Shown: positions 30,727-39,140 of the stretch, piece after piece
Position numbering within the stretch: the first letter of the stretch is position 1
Layout of the letters: every line of letters starts with the position of its first letter
NCBI RefSeq assembly: GCF_024346995.1
Contig: NZ_AP024887.1
Span: forward strand, 372,001-436,000
DNA: 64,000 nt
From: Vibrio palustris
GTDB lineage: Bacteria; Pseudomonadota; Gammaproteobacteria; Enterobacterales; Vibrionaceae
Direction of reading: 5' to 3'
Translations under genes and position numbers: made by a program
Notes under the pieces: generated by a model
Seen by the model: only the letters and a program-made list of their open reading frames with translations
What the model was told of the DNA's origin: nothing
Database searches by the model: none

Positions 30727-31187
30727 GGAAGATTCTCTCCGGTATTCAATCATTAAATTAAGAAACTGCTCAGCGCTAAGAGTGAGCGATTATATATTTT
30801 GGTCGCTATATGTAATAGCTGGCCTTGTTATGGCTTTATCTCTGAATGCTATAAAGCGTTTAATGGATAACACCACCACTCTTAGCTGAAAGTCTTTCAT
30901 CAGGTTTGATCAAATTTGACCAAACTTGTAAGACAAAATTTCAGAAATCACGGTCAATCCCTAGGGTACAGCGGGAAAGTTACAAAAATATCACGGTTCT
31001 TTCTGTAATTTATTTTCTTTAGGGCTGGAATTCTATCATTTTCTCTTACCAATAGCACTGCCCAAGAATTGTCTTAGGACAAGGTTTTAACGCGAATTAA
31101 TAATTTTTTGGATCAAAATAAATGGACACAAATGTTTCGATTAGACTATAATTCCTTTCGTTTTGAAACTTAAGTGCCATAGAAAAC
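30727..31187. other. Divergent promoter region between pyk and the DeoR-type gene
   Basis: 460 bp without a supported gene. A TATAAT-like hexamer for pyk lies at 30789-30794 (minus strand) without a good -35. The best promoter on the plus strand is listed separately at 31123-31152. The central part is AT-rich and shows no further motif I can name. Confidence 0.5.
31123..31152 (+). promoter_or_regulatory. Sigma-70-like promoter of the DeoR-type gene
   Basis: TGGACA (31123-31128), an 18-bp spacer and TATAAT (31147-31152), 35 bp ahead of the start codon. Confidence 0.6.
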
Positions 31188-31949
31188 ATGTCTAAACGAA
31201 ATACCAAAATCCGTCGACACGCCATTGCCACGCTAGTTAATGAGCAAGGAGAAGTCAGTGTCGATAAATTAGCGACGCAATTTGAAACATCAGAAGTCAC
31301 TATTCGTAAAGATTTAGCGGCCTTAGAAGAAAATGGATTACTTTTACGTCGTTATGGCGGTGCGGTGGCCTTACCAAAAGACATTGTGAATGAAGAACTC
31401 ACCAAAAAAGTTTCAGTTCGTAAGTTATCTATCGCAAAAGCGGCTGCAAAGCTGATTCGAGATCATAACAGAATTGTGATCGACAGCGGCAAAACCACTG
31501 GAGCCTTGATTGAGCAGCTCAATACCAAGCGTGGTTTGGTCGTGATGACTAATTCGTTACATGTTGCTAACGCGTTGACGGAATTAGAAAACGAACCGAC
31601 TGTTCTTATGACTGGCGGCACTTGGGATACACGTTCAGAGTCATTTCAAGGCAATGTGGCTGAAATGGTGCTGCGCGCTTACGACTTTGACCAGCTTTTT
31701 ATCGGCTGCGATGGCATTGATTTAGCACGAGGTACCACGACTTTTAATGAATTGTTGGGGCTGAGTAAAGTCATGGCCGAGGTGTCACGAGAAGTGGTGG
31801 TAATGGTTGAATCAGATAAGCTGGGGAGAAAAATCCCTAACTTAGAGCTCAGTTGGGAACAAGTCGATGTGCTCGTGACTGACCGTGATGTACCCAATGA
31901 AGTGATTGCCGAAATAGAATCTCATCAAGTGCGAGTGATTCGCGCTTAA
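31188..31949 (+). CDS. DeoR/GlpR family transcriptional regulator upstream of glmS
   Basis: 253 residues: an N-terminal DeoR helix-turn-helix (RRHAIATLVNEQGEVSVDKL, then SEVTIRKDLAALEENG, and the wing RRYGGAV) and a C-terminal sugar-phosphate isomerase-like sensor domain (DSGKTTGALIEQL, ELLGLSKVMAEVS). This class senses phosphosugars. It lies 82 bp before glmS on the same strand, so control of amino-sugar synthesis with glucosamine- or GlcNAc-phosphate as ligand is a reasonable inference. Confidence 0.92.
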   Translation: MSKRNTKIRRHAIATLVNEQGEVSVDKLATQFETSEVTIRKDLAALEENGLLLRRYGGAVALPKDIVNEELTKKVSVRKLSIAKAAAKLIRDHNRIVIDSGKTTGALIEQLNTKRGLVVMTNSLHVANALTELENEPTVLMTGGTWDTRSESFQGNVAEMVLRAYDFDQLFIGCDGIDLARGTTTFNELLGLSKVMAEVSREVVVMVESDKLGRKIPNLELSWEQVDVLVTDRDVPNEVIAEIESHQVRVIRA

Positions 31950-32031
31950 TCTCATTATTATTCAATATTATATAAAAATAGATAAACCAGTGTGTTTATC
32001 TAACAACGTCAAAATTTAGGAGCTTATAAAC

Positions 32032-33864
32032 ATGTGTGGAATTGTGGGTGCGGTAGCACAACGAGATGTAGCAGAAATTCTGGTTGAAGGTCTACGCCGT
32101 TTAGAATACCGAGGTTATGATTCCTCTGGTGTAGCAGTCATTGATAACGACCACAATATGAAGCGTGTACGTCGTCTAGGCAAAGTACAAGAGTTGGCTG
32201 ACGCTCTGGAAATAGAGCAAGTACAGGGTGGCACAGGGATTGCCCATACGCGCTGGGCTACTCATGGCGAACCTTCGGAAATCAATGCGCATCCACACGT
32301 GTCAGAAGACATTGCGATTGTGCACAATGGTATCATCGAAAACCATCATGTTTTACGTGAGTTACTGCGCGAGCGCGGCTACACGTTTACCTCTCAAACC
32401 GATACTGAAGTGATTGCTCACCTTGTTAACTGGGAACGCCGTAGCACTGACACACTGTTGCAAGCGGTGCAAAATACCGTCAAGCAATTAGAAGGTGCCT
32501 ATGGGGCCGTGGTTGTGGATCGTAATGAACCGGAACGTTTAATCGTTGCTCGTTCAGGCAGCCCAATTGTAATTGGCCTAGGGGTGGGTGAAAACTTCTT
32601 GGCTTCTGATCAACTCGCACTCCTTAATGTCACGCGTCGTTTTATTTATCTAGAAGAAGGCGATGTGGCGGAAGTGACGCGCCGTGAAGTGAATGTATTT
32701 GCCGATAATGGCGAGCCAGTCATTCGAAGCGTGGTGGAATCGAACGCGGAACATGATGCGGGTGATAAAGGCGAATTTCGCCACTTCATGCAAAAAGAAG
32801 TGTACGAGCAGCCAACTGCGATTAAAAACACCATTGAAGGCCGCGTGACGCATGATTCGGTCATTACCGATAGCATTGGTGTGCATGCCTCTGAAATTCT
32901 AGAAAAAGTAGAACACATTCAATTAGTGGCGTGTGGCACATCCTACAATGCGGCGATGGTGTCTCGTTACTGGTTTGAAGCGATTGCCGGCGTGAGTTGT
33001 AGTGTGGAAATTGCCTCAGAGTTTCGCTACCGCAAATTTGTCACGCGCCCAAATAGCTTGTTGGTGACGTTATCGCAATCTGGCGAAACCGCCGATACGT
33101 TAGCCGCGCTGCGTCTTGCCAAAGAAAAAGGCTACATGTCGGCAATGACCATTTGTAACGTCGCTGGCTCATCGCTAGTGCGTGAATCAGACATTGCCTT
33201 CATGACGCGTGCCGGAACTGAGATTGGTGTAGCATCAACCAAAGCGTTTACCACTCAGCTCGCAGCGCTGCTTATGATGGTGGTTGCGGTCGGTAAACAG
33301 AAAGGCACGGTTGATCAAGCGAAAGAAAAAGAAATTGTGCAGGCGTTACACGCGCTACCTGAGCAAATTGAAGCGGCTCTAAAAACGGAAAAAGAAATCG
33401 AAGCTCTCGCTGAAGATTTTGCCGATAAGCATCACACGTTATTTTTAGGTCGTGGTGAGTTTTACCCTATCGCGGTAGAAGCGTCGCTCAAACTCAAAGA
33501 GATTTCTTACATTCACGCAGAAGCGTATGCCGCTGGTGAGCTTAAACATGGCCCTCTGGCATTGATTGATGCCGATATGCCAGTTGTGGTTGTCGCGCCT
33601 AACAACGAACTGCTTGAAAAGCTGAAATCGAACATTGAAGAAGTGCGCGCTCGTGGCGGCTTATTGTATGTGTTCGCCGATGAAAACGCAGGGTTTGTCA
33701 GTGATGAAACCATGACAGTGATTAAGATGCCGCATGTTAATGAAATCACGGCTCCGATTTTCTTCACCATCCCAATGCAGTTATTGTCTTACTATGTGGC
33801 GCTGATTAAAGGCACCGACGTCGACCAGCCTCGTAACCTAGCGAAAGCGGTGACGGTAGAATAA
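32032..33864 (+). CDS. glmS: Glutamine-fructose-6-phosphate aminotransferase GlmS
   Basis: Makes glucosamine-6-phosphate for peptidoglycan and LPS. 610 residues. The N-terminal glutaminase has the nucleophile Cys2 in [10 protein letters not shown] and the ammonia-side strings HTRWATHG and HNGIIEN. Two SIS domains follow ([40 protein letters not shown]). The C terminus is [11 protein letters not shown], the usual Tn7 target region, but no Tn7 end is seen after it. A 55-bp copy of codons in [16 protein letters not shown] reappears at 38055. Confidence 0.98.
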   Translation: MCGIVGAVAQRDVAEILVEGLRRLEYRGYDSSGVAVIDNDHNMKRVRRLGKVQELADALEIEQVQGGTGIAHTRWATHGEPSEINAHPHVSEDIAIVHNGIIENHHVLRELLRERGYTFTSQTDTEVIAHLVNWERRSTDTLLQAVQNTVKQLEGAYGAVVVDRNEPERLIVARSGSPIVIGLGVGENFLASDQLALLNVTRRFIYLEEGDVAEVTRREVNVFADNGEPVIRSVVESNAEHDAGDKGEFRHFMQKEVYEQPTAIKNTIEGRVTHDSVITDSIGVHASEILEKVEHIQLVACGTSYNAAMVSRYWFEAIAGVSCSVEIASEFRYRKFVTRPNSLLVTLSQSGETADTLAALRLAKEKGYMSAMTICNVAGSSLVRESDIAFMTRAGTEIGVASTKAFTTQLAALLMMVVAVGKQKGTVDQAKEKEIVQALHALPEQIEAALKTEKEIEALAEDFADKHHTLFLGRGEFYPIAVEASLKLKEISYIHAEAYAAGELKHGPLALIDADMPVVVVAPNNELLEKLKSNIEEVRARGGLLYVFADENAGFVSDETMTVIKMPHVNEITAPIFFTIPMQLLSYYVALIKGTDVDQPRNLAKAVTVE

Positions 33865-33891
33865 GTAGAGAGAGTCATTTAGTCTCATACT

Positions 33892-33925
33892 AAAAAGGCA
33901 GCGTTCACATAGGACGCTGCCTTTT
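33892..33925 (+). terminator. Rho-independent terminator after glmS
   Basis: AAAAAGGCAGCGT-loop-ACGCTGCCTTTTC. Confidence 0.85.
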
Positions 33926-33998
33926 CAAAACGTTTATGCCCCTTTTCGTGTTATCGCGAACACTCTGTGCGAATCGTTGCACTGAGTTTTGTCTTACT

Positions 33999-34013
33999 AT
34001 TCCTAATAGGAAT
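33999..34013. promoter_or_regulatory. 15-bp palindrome upstream of the AraC-type gene
   Basis: ATTCCTAATAGGAAT is perfectly symmetric around one base. It is in the spacer between glmS and the AraC-type regulator. A regulator-binding role is possible but unproven. Confidence 0.3.
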
Positions 34014-34157
34014 CTATCGAGCGGAAATGCTCATTGGTGCTAAAAATATCAGTAGTAGGTCAATTTCTTACAATTATTTCTCTTGTTGATTGGATATGTT
34101 GAAAAGTTAAGGCTTTGAGTTGAAGATGCTATCCAACCAACTATCGGAACTGTAAAA

Positions 34158-35000
34158 ATGGCAGCTAAGAAAAGTAACATAATCGAATCAGCAAATTATC
34201 TTCACCATCAAGAGCTTGGTGGAATTGAAATGCTTGATGCTAGCTATCACAAGCAGTGCTTTTCTCGCCATAGTCATGAAGGATACACTTTCGGCATTAT
34301 TGAAAAAGGAGCGCAAAAGTTCTTCAGAACAGGGGCTAATAACATAGCGCCTACTGGAAGTATTATTTTGATAAACGCTGATGATATCCACAACGGTGAG
34401 GCTAATACAGAAGAAGGCTGGGCATACAAAGCACTCTATCCTCTGCCTGAACAATTCGAACAAATCAGTCGGGAAATTGGTGGAAATAATACGCTTTCTC
34501 CATACTTTCCTGATGCTGTGATCCATGATGAAGAACTTGCAGCGCAGTTCCGTTTGGTCTATCAAGTTTTGATAGAGTCAGATAATAAACTGCTCAGAGA
34601 GTCCCTTCTCTACTCATTGCTTGTCAAACTGATGGCAAAGCATGGAAAAAGCAGAATTAATTTTGGCGTAGACAAGACGGCGAGTAAGCAAGTTACCATT
34701 GTAAAAGATTTTCTGGACGACCTTCCTGATGTGAATGTCTCTCTTAATGAGCTTGCGCAGTTAGTGTCATTAAACCCTTACTACCTTGTTCGTCTATTTA
34801 AAAAGGAGTTTGGATTACCTCCTCATGCTTATCAGATTCAGTCACGTCTACGTTACGCTACCAGGCTGATAAAAGAGGGTAACAAGTTAGCCGATGTAGC
34901 CATTCAATGTGGTTTTCATGATCAAAGCCATTTCATCAAGCACTTCAAAAAAGCCATGGGTGTTACACCTCGACTATACGCAAAGCACTTTCTATCGTAG
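34158..35000 (+). CDS. AraC family transcriptional regulator
   Basis: 280 residues: N-terminal cupin sensor (CFSRHSHEGYTFGIIEKG, GSIILINADDIHNG) and a C-terminal double helix-turn-helix (about 180-278; VSLNELAQLVSLNPYYLVRL and ADVAIQCGFHDQSHFIKHFK). The type is common for regulators of amino-acid exporters or catabolic genes. It is 74 bp upstream of a racemase on the same strand, so the two may form one unit. The ribosome-binding site is weak. Confidence 0.92.
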   Translation: MAAKKSNIIESANYLHHQELGGIEMLDASYHKQCFSRHSHEGYTFGIIEKGAQKFFRTGANNIAPTGSIILINADDIHNGEANTEEGWAYKALYPLPEQFEQISREIGGNNTLSPYFPDAVIHDEELAAQFRLVYQVLIESDNKLLRESLLYSLLVKLMAKHGKSRINFGVDKTASKQVTIVKDFLDDLPDVNVSLNELAQLVSLNPYYLVRLFKKEFGLPPHAYQIQSRLRYATRLIKEGNKLADVAIQCGFHDQSHFIKHFKKAMGVTPRLYAKHFLS

Positions 35001-35074
35001 TCAAAAACTTACTATCATTACCTTGTTCAATGCCATTTAATGCTATTACTCCATTCAATGTAAAAGGGTGATAT

Positions 35075-35773
35075 ATGAAAACGATTGGCTTACTAGGTGG
35101 TATGAGTTGGGAGTCCACGCTGAGCTATTACAAATCTATTAACGAAGGTGTAAAAGAGAAACTTGGAGGCTTGAATTCCGCCAAGATTTGCATGTATAGC
35201 GTAAATTTTGAGGAAATCGAAAAGCTCCAACATTCGGGTCATTGGGACGAGACGGCTAGGATACTATCTGATGCTGCTGTTTCTGTCGAAAAAGGTGGTG
35301 CTGATTTTATCCTAATTTGCACCAACACCATGCATAAAATAGCTCCTGAAATCGAAGCAAATATCAACATCCCGATTTTGCACATCGCGGATGCAACCGC
35401 AGAGAAACTGCTTGAAAGTGGTATTAAGAAGGTTGGACTTCTGGGCACTAATTTCACAATGGAGCAGGACTTTTATAAAGGACGACTGACGGAGAAGTTC
35501 GGTATTGAAGTCGTTGTGCCAGAGAAACATGACAGATTGAAGGTTCACGAGATTATTTATCAAGAGCTTTGCCGAGGCGAAATCAAGGATGACTCAAGAA
35601 CTGTCTATACCCAAATCATCGATAAATTAAGAAATCAAGGTGCCGATGCAGTTATTCTTGGATGTACTGAAATTGCATTGCTTGTACAGCAGCAACATAC
35701 AATTGTACCGCTGTTTGATACAACAGCCATTCATGCAGAAGCTGCTGTACGTTTAGCGACAAATAAAGATTAA
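35075..35773 (+). CDS. Aspartate/glutamate racemase family protein (YgeA-like)
   Basis: Cofactor-independent amino-acid racemase. 232 residues beginning MKTIGLLGGMSWESTLSYY, a family signature. The two catalytic cysteines are C82 in ICTNTMHK and C197 in LGCTEIALL. YgeA-like members act broadly on L-homoserine and similar amino acids, so the substrate is not certain. The partner regulator at 34158 may sense the substrate. Confidence 0.92.
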   Translation: MKTIGLLGGMSWESTLSYYKSINEGVKEKLGGLNSAKICMYSVNFEEIEKLQHSGHWDETARILSDAAVSVEKGGADFILICTNTMHKIAPEIEANINIPILHIADATAEKLLESGIKKVGLLGTNFTMEQDFYKGRLTEKFGIEVVVPEKHDRLKVHEIIYQELCRGEIKDDSRTVYTQIIDKLRNQGADAVILGCTEIALLVQQQHTIVPLFDTTAIHAEAAVRLATNKD

Positions 35774-36370
35774 ACAATTGATTTATCTTTGGGTTTTTAA
35801 CACTATGTATCTGATATAATTATGATTAATCATAATTCATTGACTATGCCTGTTCTCGTTGTATGGGCATTGATGTAATTAAAGCATCATAGGAGCAGAA
35901 TCAGGTAAATTTAACTTACTTACCTTATTGCTTTGTTTCTTTCAAAATCGGCATCTCATGAAGTGGTGCCATTTTGCAATTTGCTATACAAAAAGTTATC
36001 CGAAAGCTAGAAAGTGTCTGTATTGGCTAAATCGAAAATGTCCAAAAGTGTGTCACAATAAGTATGCTATTTTAATACTCAGTTGTCGCTTGATTCAGGC
36101 TTGATAGTCGCAATTAATATGAACCTTTATTCCTTGCCGATAATGAGTATCGGCGGCCAATAAATTTTTAATCTTTGGCTGTAATCTTTTCAATGATCTT
36201 AATTTTTATCAATGTCTTATTAAGTATTTTTGATATTACACCTAAAGACGAAAAGCGAGGTTTGAACCCTTCGCTATAGATAAAGCTCCTGTAGAACGTA
36301 CTTTCCAGCACGGCTTATAAAACGGCAAATATTGCTCTGTTTTTACTTTGATAGTCCTCATCTATTTATG
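35774..36370. other. AT-rich gene-free region, about 600 bp
   Basis: No frame of credible length or start. A short stem CCGATA-loop-TATCGG occurs near 36138-36154. A stretch at about 35978-36030 reads FAIQKVIRKLESVCIG and stops, and might be a gene remnant, but I cannot tie it to a family. Confidence 0.35.
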
Positions 36371-37309
36371 TTAACGAGTATTGCCATCAGCGGGATGGGC
36401 TGTAAAAAGCATTAATAATAACTCTATTATCCAACGTAATTTGGGATCCTTTTCTTTGGTTTTGTGCCAATACAGTTTGATTTGATAATCAGGCAGGCTG
36501 ATGGGGGATTGGCAATAGCTCAGGTGCAGTGTGGACGCTAACGTCTTGATATAAGATTGAGGCGCGGCCAGAAAGTAATCTGTTCCCGGTAAGGAATAGG
36601 GAGCACTGAGCACGCCCGGCAATGTCGTGGCGATGCGGCGTTTCTTATTGAGTTTGCCTAATGTCACATCCACAATCCCGCGTTGTTCACTCCATGGCGC
36701 GACAAGCACGTGCGAGTAATTTAAAAAATCAGCCAGTTGCAGTGATGATGAGCCTTGTAGAGCCGGATGGTTGTCATCCATGGCAATGCAATATTGCCCA
36801 CTGAGTAACACCGCATTGCCAATATGGTTGGATTTTTCTTCCTCATGATCAAACCCCAGAGCCAGATCGATCTCGCCAGATTCCAGCTGTTGGGTCGGTA
36901 TTTTCGGCTGTGTGTTTACAAAACGCACGGTAATGTTGGGAAAGTGTTGGGCCAGATACGTGGTCAATCGCGGCATGACACACCAAGTCGCGAAGTCATA
37001 CCCTGAGAGCGTAAAATGATGCTCTCCCACGTCAGGGTCGAATGGCGTCGCGGTGGTTAATCCGCTGTAGAGCAATTGCAACGCAGGAATAACGGATTGC
37101 GCAAGTCGTTGTGCTTGGTCTGTGGCGACCATATTCCCGTTAACTCGAATGAAGAGCTCATCATTGAGGCGTTCTCGTAACCGGCTAAGGCTATGACTAC
37201 ACGCCGATTGGCTGATATGGAGTTTCTCGGCAGCCTGACGCACAGATTGAGTTTGATAGATGTGGTAAAAGACTTTCATCAAATTGAGATCGAGATGGTC
37301 AATATTCAT
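36371..37309 (-). CDS. LysR family transcriptional regulator (divergent from GNAT gene)
   Basis: I place the start at MNIDHLDLNLMKVFYHIY, the common LysR start; a longer in-frame start at 37342 adds 11 residues. 312 residues with HTH QSVRQAAEKLHISQSACSHS and a LysR substrate domain. The NHDL-type opening (NIDHLDLNLM) places it near the NodD/SyrM-like subgroup. Divergent from the acetyltransferase gene with a 96-bp shared promoter region, so that gene is its likely target. Confidence 0.9.
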   Translation of the reverse strand: MNIDHLDLNLMKVFYHIYQTQSVRQAAEKLHISQSACSHSLSRLRERLNDELFIRVNGNMVATDQAQRLAQSVIPALQLLYSGLTTATPFDPDVGEHHFTLSGYDFATWCVMPRLTTYLAQHFPNITVRFVNTQPKIPTQQLESGEIDLALGFDHEEEKSNHIGNAVLLSGQYCIAMDDNHPALQGSSSLQLADFLNYSHVLVAPWSEQRGIVDVTLGKLNKKRRIATTLPGVLSAPYSLPGTDYFLAAPQSYIKTLASTLHLSYCQSPISLPDYQIKLYWHKTKEKDPKLRWIIELLLMLFTAHPADGNTR

Positions 37310-37405
37310 TGTGAATACCATGCAGGTTATGAATGAAAACAATGCATTTAAAGCATAACAAGGAAGTTGCTACACTGCGATTAAATAAAATAGGAGTGTG
37401 ACATC

Positions 37406-37879
37406 ATGATGGTAAGAGTGGCGAATATCGCCGATGCGAGTACGATTTTACAGTTCATTAAAGAACTTGCGGAATACGAACATGAATTAGAGAGCGTAGA
37501 ATCAACAGAAGCGACGATCATCGCCAGTTTATTTAGTGAGGGGTCGACAGCACATGCGCTCATTTGTGAGGTAGATAATCAGGCGGTTGGATTTGCCGTC
37601 TATTTTTATAACTATTCTACGTGGCTAGGTAAAAATGGGGTGTATCTGGAAGATCTGTATGTGACGCCCGCTTATCGTTCATTGGGCGTGGGTAGATTAT
37701 TGATGAAAACATTGGCTCAACATGCGGTAGACAATGGGTGCGGACGTTTTGAGTGGTCAGTCTTGCATTGGAATCAGCCTGCCATCGATTTTTATCAACA
37801 CATTGGTGCACAAGAGCAGTCAGAATGGCGGGTGTATCGCTTGTCTGGGGAAGCATTGGCCAAATTTGCGACCGCTTGA
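37406..37879 (+). CDS. GNAT family N-acetyltransferase (diamine acetyltransferase-like)
   Basis: 157 residues behind an AGGAG site. The acetyl-CoA loop is in VTPAYRSLGVGRLLMKTLA, and the strings YNYSTWLGKNGVYLEDLYV and WSVLHWNQPAIDFYQHIGA are characteristic of the spermidine/spermine (SAT1-like) and thialysine acetyltransferase subgroup. Substrate is likely a polyamine or lysine analogue, inferred from that resemblance. Divergent LysR gene upstream. Confidence 0.88.
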   Translation: MMVRVANIADASTILQFIKELAEYEHELESVESTEATIIASLFSEGSTAHALICEVDNQAVGFAVYFYNYSTWLGKNGVYLEDLYVTPAYRSLGVGRLLMKTLAQHAVDNGCGRFEWSVLHWNQPAIDFYQHIGAQEQSEWRVYRLSGEALAKFATA

Positions 37880-37898
37880 TTGGCTTGATAGGTCACTC

Positions 37899-38050
37899 GC
37901 TTCGCAAGATTTAATCTATTGCGTGGGTATCGCCGCGCGCCTCTTTTTCAACTTGCTGATCTTTGATGATTTGGAGTAATGAGGATAGAAAAGCGCGATC
38001 AGTATACGCTTCATTATTCCAAGTTTTTGATTTTATTAGCGCTTTAGGGC
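37899..38050. repeat. Direct repeat copy A (3' end of PPOX gene)
   Basis: 152 bp that align without gaps to 41162-41313 with about 21 mismatches (roughly 86% by hand). Both copies have the same orientation and flank the block 38.05-41.16 kb. Confidence 0.9.
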
Positions 38051-38051
38051 C
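37911..38051 (-). pseudogene. 3' fragment of a PPOX-type flavoprotein gene
   Basis: On the minus strand the frame reads GPKALIKSKTWNNEAYTDRA, then FLSSLLQIIKDQQVEKEARG and DTHAID with the stop at 37911. This is the C-terminal end of a close relative of the intact protein at 41174-41761. The first three quarters of the gene are missing; the homology stops abruptly at 38050-38051, next to a glmS-derived fragment. The differences from the intact copy keep the frame open, which suggests that it diverged as a paralogue or came from a related strain before truncation. Confidence 0.85.
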
Positions 38052-38054
38052 GAG

Positions 38055-38109
38055 GGCGAGCTTAAACATGGCCCTCTGGCATTGATTGATGCTGATATGC
38101 CAGTTGTGG
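38055..38109 (+). pseudogene. 55-bp internal fragment of glmS
   Basis: Matches glmS 33535-33589 at 53 of 55 positions (mismatches at 38057 and 38093) in the same orientation. The encoded piece is [18 protein letters not shown] of the second SIS domain. It begins within five bases of the end of the PPOX fragment. No other part of glmS is recognisable around it. Confidence 0.85.
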
Positions 38110-38258
38110 CATGGTCGTCGTCATCGATTGGTCGAAAAGTGAGACAGAATACTCGCTCAGCGTGCCATATGAATCGCTTTCTTCGTTATTACTGGTAGTG
38201 ATATTGAAACAATGGCTGAGCTGGGCATCGAGTGAGTGTCGTCAAGCAATACACCATT
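38110..38258. other. Unassigned sequence after the glmS fragment
   Basis: About 150 bp between the glmS fragment and the 3' end of the diguanylate cyclase gene. A plus-strand frame (38111-38326) runs into the cyclase in antisense and shows no family resemblance, so I do not call it. Confidence 0.4.
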
Positions 38259-39140
38259 CTAAAAGACATAGGTCTGGTTGCGGCCTTTTTGTTTCGCGCA
38301 GTATAGGGCGTTATCGGCTTGCCTAATAATACTGTCGATTTTCTGATTGTCTTGTATCTCTTTTTGGTAGCAACTCACCCCAATACTGACCTTGAGTGTT
38401 TCTTTTCCTACCTTAATCATGTCAATAGCTTGGTGTAAGCGCTGACAAAACGCCTGAGCTTGATTGGTTGGTGTATTGTATAGAACAATGAGAAACTCTT
38501 CGCCTCCCCAGCGAGAAACAATGTCACAAGAGCGAGCGGTATTCTCTAATTTTTTCGCTAATTCTACTAAGACTCGGTCTCCTTCTTGATGGCCATAGGT
38601 ATCATTGATTTTCTTAAAAAAATCGATATCCAATAAAACAAACGACAGCGCAATATCATTACGCTTGGTTTGTTCTATCATCTTATTGGCGCGATTAGAG
38701 GCTTCACGCCGATTCAATAGCCCTGTTAGATCATCGGTTGAAGACAGAATCGTTAACTCTTGTGTTTGCTGTTCAAGTTTGTTTTTTGTATCAATCAGCT
38801 CTTGATAGAGCTTATCTCGATTAATAGAACAAAATAGTGCCCAGCGAACCAGGTTATCTTCGTCGAGTGTCGCATTCACTGTGACAGGAATACGGTTTTT
38901 ATCGGCTGTCACAAGCATAATTTGTATTTCAGAAATCACTCTATCCTGTATCAGCATAGGATACAGGTAGTTCTCTAAAAATATGATGCTGGCACGTGTG
39001 AATAGATAGCTAACCGGTTGACTTATTAATGCTTCCTCTGTGTAACCAAACTCTTTATCAAAGTACTCATTAGTATGAAGTATCGTCTGATCGTGAAGGC
39101 TAGTTATCATAAGCCCACAGGGGAAGAGGTCCGTTTTCAT
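38259..39140 (-). CDS. PAS-GGDEF diguanylate cyclase, coupled to RsbQ-like hydrolase
   Basis: Start set at MKTDLF (39140), where ATGA overlaps the stop of the upstream hydrolase; 293 residues. A PAS domain (about 1-107; FPCGLMITSLHDQTILHTNE ... RIPVTVNATL) is followed by a short coiled coil (108-131) and a GGDEF domain (132-293). The active site is GGEEF (212-216), and an inhibitory I-site RSCD (203-206) lies five residues ahead, so the enzyme should make c-di-GMP and be product-inhibited. No membrane segment. The PAS domain resembles, as I remember it, that of Bacillus RsbP (PCGFLALSEEG...), the partner of RsbQ. Sensing through the hydrolase is inferred from that pairing. Confidence 0.92.
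   Translation of the reverse strand: MKTDLFPCGLMITSLHDQTILHTNEYFDKEFGYTEEALISQPVSYLFTRASIIFLENYLYPMLIQDRVISEIQIMLVTADKNRIPVTVNATLDEDNLVRWALFCSINRDKLYQELIDTKNKLEQQTQELTILSSTDDLTGLLNRREASNRANKMIEQTKRNDIALSFVLLDIDFFKKINDTYGHQEGDRVLVELAKKLENTARSCDIVSRWGGEEFLIVLYNTPTNQAQAFCQRLHQAIDMIKVGKETLKVSIGVSCYQKEIQDNQKIDSIIRQADNALYCAKQKGRNQTYVF

Noticed and set aside
33535..38109. Tn7-like insertion downstream of glmS
   Set aside because: No tns genes, no Tn7 end repeats and no 5-bp target duplication are visible, and the copied glmS piece is internal rather than the 3' attachment sequence.
38111..38326. 71-codon plus-strand frame after the glmS fragment
   Set aside because: It overlaps the 3' end of the cyclase gene in antisense, has no ribosome-binding site and no recognisable family.
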